Assembly (NCBI RefSeq): GCF_040655735.1
Contig: NZ_JBFAKK010000004.1
Span: 558,001-622,000, forward strand
DNA length: 64,000 bases
DNA from: Phytomonospora sp040655735
Lineage (GTDB): Bacteria; Actinomycetota; Actinomycetes; Mycobacteriales; Micromonosporaceae
Direction: 5' to 3'
The first letter of the stretch is position 1, and each line of letters opens with the position of its first letter. The notes under the pieces were generated by a model. That model was not told where the DNA came from, made no database searches, and saw only the letters and a list, made by a program, of their open reading frames with translations. A program made the translations under genes and the position numbers. Positions 1 to 8,481 of the stretch are shown here, in pieces.

Positions 1-562
1 GGCCGACGACAGCGGTTCGCCCGTCGGCGACGCGTTCGGACAGCGTCCGGGAACGGTCGAGGAGAAGGTCGGCGGTGTGCCCGACATGTTCGGCGATGAT
101 GTCGTCGGGCTTCACGTGGCCTGCGGCCCGCGCGGCCAGCACGCTGGGGGTGACGCGCTCGACGATGTCCCGGACGTACCCGGTCGGCGTGGCCCCGCCT
201 TCCAGCGCGGCCGACGCCGCCGCTATCGCCCCGCAGGAGTCATGGCCGAGGACCACCACGAGCGGGCAGTCCAGTATCTGCACCCCGTACTCGATGCTGC
301 CCAGCACTTCCGCGCCCACGACGTGACCGGCCGTTCGCACCACGAACAGGTCGCCCAGGCCACGGTCGAAGATGATCTCCGCGGCCAGCCGTGAGTCAGA
401 GCACCCGAAGAGGACCGCGAAGGGGCGCTGACCCGGCGCGATCTCGGCGCGGCGCGCGGCGTCCTGATTGGGATGCTCCGAGTCGCCCGCCACGAAGCGC
501 CGGTTGCCGGCGAGCAGCAGTTCGAAAGCTTCACCGGGGGCCGGAGAGTCGATCATCGCCAT
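1..562 (-). CDS. Beta-class carbonic anhydrase (3' end outside window)
   Basis: Interconverts CO2 and bicarbonate in the cytoplasm with an active-site zinc. The visible 187 residues start MAMIDSPAPG and contain the two beta-class zinc motifs: CSDSR near residue 54 and HDSC near residue 107, plus the spacer typical of the family. The start at 562 is preceded by a purine-rich stretch; a second ATG two codons later is an alternative. The gene runs off the left edge, so the C-terminal few dozen residues are not seen. It is read away from the next gene, whose stop lies 80 bp upstream. Family assignment is secure; nothing here shows its regulation. Confidence 0.9.
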   Translation of the reverse strand, partial: MAMIDSPAPGEAFELLLAGNRRFVAGDSEHPNQDAARRAEIAPGQRPFAVLFGCSDSRLAAEIIFDRGLGDLFVVRTAGHVVGAEVLGSIEYGVQILDCPLVVVLGHDSCGAIAAASAALEGGATPTGYVRDIVERVTPSVLAARAAGHVKPDDIIAEHVGHTADLLLDRSRTLSERVADGRTAVVG

Positions 563-641
563 GGCCGCAGCTTAGGGCAACGGCAGCCACAACGAACAGA
601 GAAGCATCCGGTCCTTCCCGCGAAGCCGGAGCACGACCGTC

Positions 642-2198
642 TCATCGATCGCAGTACCTCGGCCGCGAGCCGTCCTCCGTGGGCCAGGTCGGCTTCACGA
701 ACACGCTCTGCCCATCGGGCTGCAACGTCACCAGCGGCATGTACTTGCGCTGCGGGTTACCGCCCTTGTCGAGTGCGATCGTGCCGGTGACGCCGTCGAC
801 GACGGTGCATTCACCGAAGCGGCCCCAGGCCTGTTCGACGTGTTCGAGGCTCGGTGCGGTCTCACCGCTGAGGCGGACGGCGATGATGGCGATGCGCGCC
901 GAGTCATAGCCGATCATCGCGTGTCCGTCGTTGTCGGGACCGCCGGCGAAGTGAGTTCCGTAGGAGTCGAGGAAGCGGCTGAACTCCTGCACGCTCGGGT
1001 CCTTGCCGGCGGCGAAGTTCCACTGGGAGGGGTGCGCGAGCGCGGTGTACTCGACCGTCACGTTCCCATTGGTCAGCGCGGCGTGTCCGCTGTCGGTGAG
1101 GATCGTCTCGGTGGCGTCGTCGCCGGTGATGACGCGGATCGGGTTGGCGCGGCACTCGGCGTTGCGGGAGGCCAGGCTGGTCAGGAACTCCGACAGGCCG
1201 ACGCGTCCGCGGCCGGCGAACAGCACGACGTCGGGCGGGCGGCTGCAGATGTTGTTGCGGATGTCGTCCATGGTCTGCAGCAGTCCGTCAAGACTGCTGT
1301 CGTACTCCTCGTACATCTCCGCCAGGTCGGGGAAACGCGCGATGAACTCCTGGGCCAGGGTCTCGGTGTAGGTGTCGCCGGCCCGCACGTCGACGATCAT
1401 CGTCGGCCGTTTCGCCCCCGTGCCGAGCACGTTGGCCAGGGCGGCGACCTCCTGCGCGTTGGTCGGGCCGACCCGCGCGAAGTAGCGCAGCGGTCCGACG
1501 TCGGGGTCCACGGCGGGGTCGGCCGTCATCGCCGCGGCGACGGTGGGGATACCGGCGGCGTCGAGGGCGCCGATGGCCTCGAATGTGCCGTCGAAGCTCG
1601 GACCGAATCCCACCACGGCCCGCAGCCGATCCCCGCCCTGCGCCCTTCGCGTCAGTTCGTCGACGACGAACCGCCACTCGGCGGTCTCGGCGCCCGGATT
1701 GGCCAGCAGGAGCCGCAACTGCGGTTCGACGGGATTGTCGGTGCCGGTCTCGCGATTCCAGTTGTACTGCGCGAGGTAGGCGCCCCGGAGCTCGTCGTTG
1801 ATGGCATCGTGGTCCTGCGTGTCACCCTCCCCGAGGGTCATCGGGATGAAGTAGGCGATGCTCACCGACGACAGACCGGACTCCTCGACCCGCCGGTTCT
1901 CCGCGAGGATCTTCGCCGAGGCCTCGGCGAATTCGGGCGCGAAGACGAACTCCCCGTCGGTGACGCCGACGCATTCGTCGCGCTCCCCGGTCTCCTTGAG
2001 CGCCTCGTCCCCGAATGCGCCGGTGCAGCTGACGATGTCCGTCTCGACCCACCAGTAGACGCCGTATCCGGCGGCCAGCAGGAGCACCGCACACACTCCG
2101 GCCACAGCGCGCCGAAACCGCCGCCGCCGCTCGTTCTGCGCCGACGTCGGCGGGGTGACCGGGACGTCCGACTCGGGTGCGGACTGCGACTTCTTCAC
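642..2198 (-). CDS. Membrane-anchored periplasmic-binding-fold (type 1) protein
   Basis: A 518-residue protein with a GTG start. Residues 29-52 form one membrane anchor after a basic, proline-rich cytoplasmic head, so the rest should be outside the cell. The body has the alternating alpha/beta layout of type 1 substrate-binding proteins (branched-chain amino-acid receptor fold), with stretches such as VVGFGPSFDGTFEAI and VVLFAGRGRVGL that fit ligand-binding loops; this is a fold-level call. The GTG overlaps the stop of the upstream gene (GTGA), so the two are almost certainly co-translated. No ABC permease or ATPase is nearby, so a sensory rather than a transport role is more likely. Ligand unknown. 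Confidence 0.6.
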   Translation of the reverse strand: MKKSQSAPESDVPVTPPTSAQNERRRRFRRAVAGVCAVLLLAAGYGVYWWVETDIVSCTGAFGDEALKETGERDECVGVTDGEFVFAPEFAEASAKILAENRRVEESGLSSVSIAYFIPMTLGEGDTQDHDAINDELRGAYLAQYNWNRETGTDNPVEPQLRLLLANPGAETAEWRFVVDELTRRAQGGDRLRAVVGFGPSFDGTFEAIGALDAAGIPTVAAAMTADPAVDPDVGPLRYFARVGPTNAQEVAALANVLGTGAKRPTMIVDVRAGDTYTETLAQEFIARFPDLAEMYEEYDSSLDGLLQTMDDIRNNICSRPPDVVLFAGRGRVGLSEFLTSLASRNAECRANPIRVITGDDATETILTDSGHAALTNGNVTVEYTALAHPSQWNFAAGKDPSVQEFSRFLDSYGTHFAGGPDNDGHAMIGYDSARIAIIAVRLSGETAPSLEHVEQAWGRFGECTVVDGVTGTIALDKGGNPQRKYMPLVTLQPDGQSVFVKPTWPTEDGSRPRYCDR

Positions 2199-3586
2199 GA
2201 TGGGGCCCCTTCGCCGATCGGATCGTCGAGGACACCCGGGCCCTCTGCGCGCATGCGGTCGATGAGCTCGCCGACCGCGCTCACCTTGCCGCCGGTCCGC
2301 CGCAGGATCCGGTCGGCGGTGTCGGCGTTCCTGGGCAGACCGGCCGCGGTGAGCAACCGGATCACGTCGAGGTCGTCGAGGCCGCCGACGGCGACCTCGT
2401 AGTGCCAGGCGTCTTCACGGTGCAGTTGTCCGGCCGAGCGCCGGGCCCAGTCGTCGTAGGAGGCGGTGCCGAGCGTGACGGGGCCGGTCGCCGGTTCCCG
2501 CGTGTTGACGGCGATGACCAGGAGCGGGTCGAAGGAGTCCTGGGCATGCCGTTCGGCGCGGATCTCGGTGAGATGGCGGCAGAAGAGTTCGGGGGCGGTA
2601 CCCGGCTGGATGTCGTGGATGAGCACGCGGCCGGGACGAAGGAGGCGCAGGCGTCGCGGGCCGCGGGTGAAGGCGTCGCGCAGGTCGGCCATGAGAGCCC
2701 GGCACAGGGCGCGGTCCACATTGTCGGCGCGTTGATGGAGGCTCTCGTCGGCAGGTTTCGTGAGGCCGCCGGTGTCCAGGAACTCCTGGACCAGCCAGGC
2801 GAGCACGCGCAGGACCTGCCGGTGGGTCTCCGCGGTGCGTCCCTTGTGGTCGGTCAGGCCGACGGCGCTCTTCATCGCGCGCACCCATCGTGCGTAGGTC
2901 ATGCTCCGGCTCGCGACGACGGTGGTGACGTCGACGGCCGCGTCGGTGATGCCGGGAACGTTGCTGACCTGGGCGAGCAGGCTCAGGCCCAGCCGGGTGA
3001 GCGAACCGGGGAGGTCGCCGGGCGCGGCCAGTGCCGCGCGGATGTCGGTCTCCAACTGCTCCCTGGTCAGGCCGGGGGAGGACTTGTCGTGCTGGCTGAT
3101 GATCCCGAGTACGACGAGGCCGAATCGCGGCAGAGGCAGTGCGTGGTAGCCGGGTTGGTACCAGGTGAGGTTGTCGTAGACCTCGAAGATGACCTCGCGA
3201 ACGGAGCGGTTCTCGTATTCGGCGGTGGTCAGCGAGGCTTTCGGGAAACCTTTGGACGCCGCGAGCAGGTATTCGAAGATCTCGTCGCCCCCACCGCCGG
3301 ATTCGGTGTGCAGCGACAGGACGGGCAGCCGTCGGGACTCGCCTGGTCGGGGGCGATTGCTCAGGTCATTGACGAGATTGAATGATCGCGTTAATAGGGA
3401 AAGTTGCTCGGGCACCGGTGACTCCCACATTCCTAGGCCGTCGTGCTCATCGTAGCCAGAGAGGTCCAGGAGGGATGGAAATGTGAGTCCGGCGTGAATC
3501 CTCGCCGCATTGTTCACAACGGTGCACTGCAAACTCGCATTCGCAGGACTGCCGGGGGACCGGACGTCCCCATTCTTGAGGCCCAC
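2195..3586 (-). CDS. Uncharacterised NTPase-like partner of the binding-fold protein
   Basis: Up to 463 residues. The N-terminal third has the pattern strand - Gly-rich loop (TESGGGGDE) - helix expected of a P-loop domain, but no Lys-Ser/Thr, so it looks like a degenerate nucleotide-binding fold. A helical middle and a second strand-rich region (LRPGRVLIHDIQ, FDPLLVIAVN) follow. From general knowledge, similar proteins sit beside receptor-type binding proteins in streptomycetes, as here, where it overlaps the downstream gene by GTGA. The start is uncertain: GTG at 3586 gives the longest form, but it lacks a clear ribosome-binding site, and an ATG near 3430 is possible. Function unknown. Confidence 0.5.
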   Translation of the reverse strand: MGLKNGDVRSPGSPANASLQCTVVNNAARIHAGLTFPSLLDLSGYDEHDGLGMWESPVPEQLSLLTRSFNLVNDLSNRPRPGESRRLPVLSLHTESGGGGDEIFEYLLAASKGFPKASLTTAEYENRSVREVIFEVYDNLTWYQPGYHALPLPRFGLVVLGIISQHDKSSPGLTREQLETDIRAALAAPGDLPGSLTRLGLSLLAQVSNVPGITDAAVDVTTVVASRSMTYARWVRAMKSAVGLTDHKGRTAETHRQVLRVLAWLVQEFLDTGGLTKPADESLHQRADNVDRALCRALMADLRDAFTRGPRRLRLLRPGRVLIHDIQPGTAPELFCRHLTEIRAERHAQDSFDPLLVIAVNTREPATGPVTLGTASYDDWARRSAGQLHREDAWHYEVAVGGLDDLDVIRLLTAAGLPRNADTADRILRRTGGKVSAVGELIDRMRAEGPGVLDDPIGEGAPS

Positions 3587-3664
3587 TGCGCGGCGGTCAG
3601 CGAGGGGAACAGGTCACCGCCGTGCGGAGGGCGGGCAGTGGAGACGCCCGGCTCCCGATGGTCG

Positions 3665-5026
3665 TCAGCTGCGCGTACTCCACTGCTGATCGGTGCTGCC
3701 GGTGCAGCTCCACAACTGAACCTTGGTGCCGTTGGCCGTGCCCGCCGCGGCGACGCACAGTCCGGACTGGACACCGGTCATCGTGCCGTTGGCGTTGAGG
3801 TTCCACTGCTGATTGGACTGCCCGTTGCAGTCCCAGATGATCACCGCGGTACCGTTCGCGGTGCCTTGACCACTGGCGTCGAGGCACTTGTTCCCGTACA
3901 CCGTCAGCTGCTTGCTCGCCGTGTAGGTCCAGCGCTGGTTCGTTCCGCCGTGGCAGTCCCACAGCTGGAGTTGGGTGCCGTTGGCGGTGCTGGATCCCGG
4001 TACGTCGAGGCATCGACCGGACTGCCCACCGGCGATCATCACGTTCTGCTTCGTCGGAGGCGGCTCCGTCGGCGAGCCGAACTGCGAAACGAACCGCCAG
4101 GCTTCGCCCTTGGTCCACGTCCGGACTCCGTCCTCACAGCCGCAACCGTCCACCGGGCCGGGCATGTGACCGCCGTCGAAGGCGGCCCACTGGACGGGGT
4201 AGCCGGTCCGGCAGCCCGAGTAGACGGTCGTGATGTGGTTCCGGCCGCCAGGCGAGGGCTCCGCGGGGTTCTGAGCAGTACACCCGTTGGTCCTGACGAA
4301 CGTGTCCCTCAGGCTGCGGCCGAGCCCGATGCCGAGCACGTTGTCGGAAAGGCCGTGGATCCCGAAGTACCCGATGGGCTGCGTGCCGCCGGCACATCCG
4401 CTGAGCTGGGCGCCGGAGAACACGACGACGGCCCGGAACACGTTCGCCCGGCTGCACGCGATGGAGTAGCTCATGCCCCCGCCGTAGCTGAATCCCATGG
4501 CGAACAGCTGCGAGCTGTCAACGCACAGGTCCGCCTGGATGCGGCCGATCATGGCGTCGACGAAGGCGATGTCCTCGCCGTTGGTGTTCGCCCACCCGTT
4601 GCCGAAGCCCTGGGGTGACACGAGGATCGCCGCGCCGTTCGACTGTTCCTGCATGCCGTAGTAGGCCCACGCAGCTCCGCTGCTGCCGCCGGAGGCCACG
4701 TCGTACATGGTGCCGCCCCGCCAGTGGAAGGCGAAGATCAGGCGATACGGGGTCGTGTTGTCGTAGTTGTTCGGGAAGCGCAGGACGAAACTGCGGTTGG
4801 TCCCGTTGCTGGAGATGGTGTTGGTTCCGTTCGCCAGCGTGGGGTTCTTGCCGCAGCCGGCCGTCGGCGCCTCGACGGAGGGACCGGCGGCCGAAGCCGG
4901 TGGTGCGGCCGTCGTGACGACGGTGCCGACGGCGACGATCGCGGTCAGTGCCAGTGCCACCGCCAGAAGGCGGCCGGCCGAGCGTCGAGGAGTACCGGGC
5001 CGGATGCGACCCGAGGTGGCTGTCAT
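3665..5026 (-). CDS. Secreted CE1-type esterase (PHB depolymerase/feruloyl esterase-like) with CBM13
   Basis: Secreted hydrolase. After a signal peptide (residues about 15-47, ending PASA-A) comes an LpqC/CE1-type alpha/beta-hydrolase domain with the nucleophile elbow GFSYGGG, a candidate Asp in HGLSDN and a candidate His in FDGGHMPG. A short proline linker leads to a C-terminal ricin-type beta-trefoil (CBM13) of about 125 residues with repeated GRCLD and QQW motifs. The ATG at 5026 was chosen because AAAAGGAG lies just upstream; an ATG 21 bp earlier has no such site. It is the last gene of the xylanolytic run, so ferulate or acetyl removal from arabinoxylan is the natural guess, though the family also contains polyester depolymerases. 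Confidence 0.8.
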   Translation of the reverse strand: MTATSGRIRPGTPRRSAGRLLAVALALTAIVAVGTVVTTAAPPASAAGPSVEAPTAGCGKNPTLANGTNTISSNGTNRSFVLRFPNNYDNTTPYRLIFAFHWRGGTMYDVASGGSSGAAWAYYGMQEQSNGAAILVSPQGFGNGWANTNGEDIAFVDAMIGRIQADLCVDSSQLFAMGFSYGGGMSYSIACSRANVFRAVVVFSGAQLSGCAGGTQPIGYFGIHGLSDNVLGIGLGRSLRDTFVRTNGCTAQNPAEPSPGGRNHITTVYSGCRTGYPVQWAAFDGGHMPGPVDGCGCEDGVRTWTKGEAWRFVSQFGSPTEPPPTKQNVMIAGGQSGRCLDVPGSSTANGTQLQLWDCHGGTNQRWTYTASKQLTVYGNKCLDASGQGTANGTAVIIWDCNGQSNQQWNLNANGTMTGVQSGLCVAAAGTANGTKVQLWSCTGSTDQQWSTRS

Positions 5027-5081
5027 TGCGGATCTCCTTTTGTCCATGCGAGTGCTGCGACCCGGGCGAGTGCGGCCGGAG

Positions 5082-5110
5082 CCGGGGCCGAGTTCTGAGC
5101 TCGGCCCCGG
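5082..5110 (-). terminator. Intercistronic hairpin between GH62 and the esterase
   Basis: Perfect 10-bp stem, CCGGGGCCGA (5082-5091) and TCGGCCCCGG (5101-5110), around a 9-nt loop. There is no U-tract after it, so it may be an mRNA-stabilising or processing hairpin or a leaky terminator rather than a strong stop. Confidence 0.5.
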
Positions 5111-5121
5111 TGAGCGGCGGG

Positions 5122-6639
5122 TCAGCAGGTGGAGTTGGACTGCGTCAGCAGGCCGAGACGCCAGGGCAGGCTGTTGTAGTCACCGCCGGCGGCGGGATCC
5201 TTGCCCTGGTAGAGGTACCGGATCTGGCATGGGTTGATGGTGAGGGTCTGGTCGACGACCGTGCGGACGACCTCGCCGTGGCTGATGTCGCGGCTCCAGG
5301 TGCCGCCGGGGAACGAGACGTTGGCCGCGCCCGCGAACGGGTTGCTCTCGCTGGCGGCCAGCGGCGTCCACGACCCGTTGAGCACACTTGACGTCCAGGA
5401 ACGGAAGTAGCGGCCTTGCGCGCCGATGGCCTCGACTATCAGCAGGTACTGGTTTTGACCTTGGACCTTGTAGACGTTCGCCGCTTCGAACAACGCGTAC
5501 GGGTTCGGATCGGACATGGCTATGACGGTGTTGGTCATGCCGTTGGGGAATTGGCCGACCGAGGTCTGCGACCGGTAGAGGTGGCCGTTGTCGTCCGAGG
5601 AGAACAGGTAGCAGTTCACCGAGTCGCAGACGACCCACATGTCGACCCAGTAGCCGTTGCCGATGTTGTCGCGAATGATCTGCGGCATCGACGAGTAGAA
5701 GTTCCTCGGCGCGGTCCAGCCGCCGGGGTTGCTGATATCCGGATTGGTGGAGTAGGACGCGTTGCCGGTTTGGTACACGAGGTACCACAACCCTTGCGGC
5801 GCGAAGTAGAACACCTCGGGGGCCGCTCGGTACCCGGCTCCGACGGGCGTTTGGTCGAGGTAGTGGAAGGTGGCGTTGTTCGCCTGCGACCAGTCGGTGA
5901 AGTTGAAGTAGACGAGGTTGTAGCCCGCGGCCTTGGCCGTGCTGGCGAAGACGTGGTAGCGGCCGTTGTGATGGACGACGGTCGGGTCCTTGATACCGGC
6001 GATGCCGCGGCCGTCGTTCTTCGGTCCCACCAGGGAACCGCTGGAGTTCCACCGGAAGCTGGACGGCAGCGTGCCGTCGCCCGGCCCGGTGCCGACACGG
6101 ACGAGCTGCCATTGCTGGTTGCCGCCGTTGTGGTCGGACCACTGGACGATCTGGGCCCCGTCGGCGCTGGAGGCGCCGTTGACGTCCAGCACCTTGCCGC
6201 TGTTGCGGTTGACCAGCTTCACGTAGCCGTTGTCGGTGTCGACCAGACGGAACCTCTGGTTCGCGGCGTTGGTGTCCGACCACTGCACCACGCGTCCACC
6301 GTCGGCGGTCGAGGAGTTGTAGACGTCCACGACCTTGCCCGAATGGCGGGACTTCAGCCGGTAGTCGCCACCGCCGGAGTCGACGAACTGGAACTGCTGG
6401 TTGAGCCCGTCGTGGCGGGCCCACTGCTGGATCTGGGCTCCGTCGGCGGTGCTCGGACCGGCCACGTCGACGGCCTTGCCGCTCATGCGGTTGATCAGCA
6501 CGTACCAGGCGGTCGGGTCGACCACCGCGGCCGACGCCGGTGGCGCGGAGACGATGAGGGTCGTGCACGCGAGGGCCACCGCAGCGGTGACGGCAGCGAG
6601 CCGCGGGGTGCGAAAGAGTCGCCGGGTTAAGGAGATCAT
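5122..6639 (-). CDS. Secreted GH62 alpha-L-arabinofuranosidase with N-terminal CBM13
   Basis: Removes arabinofuranose side chains from arabinoxylan outside the cell. The 505-residue protein has a signal peptide (first about 38 residues), a ricin-type CBM13 (about 45-175, three repeats with DGAQIVQW-type motifs), a short linker and a GH62 five-bladed propeller (about 185-500). The GH62 catalytic base is expected in IKDPTV and the acid in ALFEAANV. Start at 6639 follows GGAGGAATCCG. Its ATG overlaps the GH27 stop as ATGA, which couples the two genes. CBM13 at the N-terminus rather than the C-terminus, unlike its neighbours, suggests independent module shuffling. Confidence 0.9.
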   Translation of the reverse strand: MISLTRRLFRTPRLAAVTAAVALACTTLIVSAPPASAAVVDPTAWYVLINRMSGKAVDVAGPSTADGAQIQQWARHDGLNQQFQFVDSGGGDYRLKSRHSGKVVDVYNSSTADGGRVVQWSDTNAANQRFRLVDTDNGYVKLVNRNSGKVLDVNGASSADGAQIVQWSDHNGGNQQWQLVRVGTGPGDGTLPSSFRWNSSGSLVGPKNDGRGIAGIKDPTVVHHNGRYHVFASTAKAAGYNLVYFNFTDWSQANNATFHYLDQTPVGAGYRAAPEVFYFAPQGLWYLVYQTGNASYSTNPDISNPGGWTAPRNFYSSMPQIIRDNIGNGYWVDMWVVCDSVNCYLFSSDDNGHLYRSQTSVGQFPNGMTNTVIAMSDPNPYALFEAANVYKVQGQNQYLLIVEAIGAQGRYFRSWTSSVLNGSWTPLAASESNPFAGAANVSFPGGTWSRDISHGEVVRTVVDQTLTINPCQIRYLYQGKDPAAGGDYNSLPWRLGLLTQSNSTC

Positions 6640-8354
6640 CGGATTCCTCCATCGAGATGGTGTGAAACGGTCGCATGGCCGCCGCTCTCGCCTGTTTCGG
6701 AGCCCGTGGCGGCCACCCGGCTCCAGCGCTGGTTCGCCCCGCCGTGGCAGGTCCAGACGATCACGGCTGTGCCGTTCGCCGTCGCCGCGGCGTCGACGTC
6801 GAGGCACAGGCCGGCTCGGGCGTTGCTGATGCTGCCGTCGGCGTTGAAGGTCCAACGCTGGTCGGCGGCGCCGGTGCAGTCCCAGATCCGAGCTCGGGTG
6901 CCGGCGTCGCCGGGCGCCTCCAAGCATTTGCCGAGGACCTGCAGCGCCTGGCCGTTCAGGGTGAACCGCTGGTTCGTCCCGGTGTGGCAGTCCCAGATCA
7001 GCATGGCGGTGCCGTTGGCCGACGACGCGTGGTCGACGTCGAGGCAACGACCGGAGGCGTCGCCGCGCAGACGGAAGGAGGGCGGCGGTTCGGTGGTTCC
7101 GCCTCCACTGACGCGGAAGACGGCGGTGCCGTGTGCGGGGACGGTGGCGGAGATGCCGCCGGTGGTCGTCGAGGTCGCACCGGTCCACAGGTCGCGGAGA
7201 GTGAACGACGAACCGGTCTTCCCGATGGCGGCGGCGGTCGTGGAGACGGTGGTGCTGGAGCTTCCCTGGTTGAACAGTGCGACCGCGACGTCGCCGTTGC
7301 CGAGCCGTTTGGCGAGCACCCGGCGGGTGCCGTCGCTGGTCACCTGTATCGCCTGCAAGCCGAGGGGATCCTGGTTGACCGCGACGAGCTCGGCGTTGTT
7401 CAGGATGGCGAGGGTGGCGGCGTTGCTGCCGCGGATGTCGTTGCCCGCGATCAGCGGCGCGGCCATGACGGCCCACAGCGCGAAGTGGCTGCGCTGTTCG
7501 GTGTCGGTGAGGCCGCTGCGCCCGACCTCCATCATGTCGGGGTCGTTGAAGCCGCCCGGCGCGGCGTAGCCGGCGAGGGGAACGTTGACGTCGACGATGT
7601 TCTTGATGCCCATCGGGTAGCCGTTGCTCTGGCCGGTGTCCCACGCGTTGGTGATGTCCTCGGTGGTGCGCCAGAGGTTGGCGACGTCGCCCCAGTCGCG
7701 CAGCGGACCGGTCTTGGCGTGGATGCTGTTGGGGTTGATGCTGTAGACGATCGGGCGACCGGTCGCGGCCAGCGCGTCTCGCATGCGGGCGAACGTGGCG
7801 ACCTGCTCGTCGATGCTTCCTTCGGGCGAGCACCAGTCGTACTTGAGGTAGTCGACTCCCCAGGCGGCGAACTGGCGGGCGTCCTGGACCTCGTGACCCC
7901 TGCTCCCCGTGGCGCCGGGGTAGGCGCCGAAGTACTGCGCGCACGTACGGTCGGCGGGCACCTGATAGATGCCGAACTTCAGGCCTTTGCCGTGCAGGTA
8001 GTCGCCGAGTGCTTTCATTCCCGACGGGAAGCGGTTCGGGTCGCCTTGCAGGTTGCCCGCCGAGTCGCGGTTGGGGTTGAACCAGCAGTCGTCGACCACC
8101 ACGTACTGGTAACCGCGGTCGCGCATTCCGGTGCTCACGATCGCGTCGGCGGTCTGCCGGATCAGGGTCTCGTTGATGTTGCAGCCGAAGGTGTTCCAGG
8201 TGTTCCAGCCCATCGGCGGAGTGCGGGCCACCCCGTTGTCGTGTGCAGCGGCCGGAGCCGCGGGCTGGGTGATCACGGTGGCGGCGAACACCGCGGCCAG
8301 CGCGATGGACACCACTGTGGACAGCAGGCGAAATCGCCTTGTCGGTTCGTTCAT
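6636..8354 (-). CDS. Secreted GH27 alpha-galactosidase (or beta-L-arabinopyranosidase) with CBM13
   Basis: 572 residues: signal peptide (about 1-37), GH27 TIM barrel opening TPPMGWNTWN (46-55), nucleophile Asp in YLKYDWC (Asp173), acid/base Asp in the NDPDM motif (270-274), a C-terminal beta-sandwich to about 415, then a CBM13 trefoil with GRCLD and NQRW repeats. It should release terminal alpha-galactose from galactomannan or galacto-decorated xylan. Some actinobacterial GH27 enzymes instead act on beta-L-arabinopyranose, which would suit this locus; sequence alone does not decide. The stop overlaps the GH62 start by ATGA. Confidence 0.88.
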   Translation of the reverse strand: MNEPTRRFRLLSTVVSIALAAVFAATVITQPAAPAAAHDNGVARTPPMGWNTWNTFGCNINETLIRQTADAIVSTGMRDRGYQYVVVDDCWFNPNRDSAGNLQGDPNRFPSGMKALGDYLHGKGLKFGIYQVPADRTCAQYFGAYPGATGSRGHEVQDARQFAAWGVDYLKYDWCSPEGSIDEQVATFARMRDALAATGRPIVYSINPNSIHAKTGPLRDWGDVANLWRTTEDITNAWDTGQSNGYPMGIKNIVDVNVPLAGYAAPGGFNDPDMMEVGRSGLTDTEQRSHFALWAVMAAPLIAGNDIRGSNAATLAILNNAELVAVNQDPLGLQAIQVTSDGTRRVLAKRLGNGDVAVALFNQGSSSTTVSTTAAAIGKTGSSFTLRDLWTGATSTTTGGISATVPAHGTAVFRVSGGGTTEPPPSFRLRGDASGRCLDVDHASSANGTAMLIWDCHTGTNQRFTLNGQALQVLGKCLEAPGDAGTRARIWDCTGAADQRWTFNADGSISNARAGLCLDVDAAATANGTAVIVWTCHGGANQRWSRVAATGSETGESGGHATVSHHLDGGIR

Positions 8355-8375
8355 CGCTGCTCCTGTGTCGACGTG

Positions 8376-8414
8376 GGCAGGGGTACGGCCTCTGCGGTCG
8401 GCCGTACCCCTGCC
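8376..8414 (-). terminator. Strong 15-bp stem hairpin between GH10 and GH27
   Basis: Perfect inverted repeat GGCAGGGGTACGGCC (8376-8390) and GGCCGTACCCCTGCC (8400-8414) with a 9-nt loop, placed after the GH10 stop and 21 bp before the GH27 start. No run of U follows. It probably modulates expression within the gene run. Confidence 0.6.
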
Positions 8415-8481
8415 GGCGGTCGGGCGACGGCGCGCACCGCGCCGTTGAGGGTGAACGGGGTCGGCAACGCGGCTCAGCTAC

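Noticed and set aside
840..2402. Long plus-strand open frame of 520 codons opposite the binding-fold gene
   Set aside because: It mirrors the codon periodicity of the minus-strand gene, has a low-complexity Val/Gly/Arg composition and no start context.
5122..7944. Possible 940-residue fusion upstream of GH62
   Set aside because: The part before 6639 is Arg-rich shadow of GH27; a ribosome-binding site and signal peptide mark the start at 6639.
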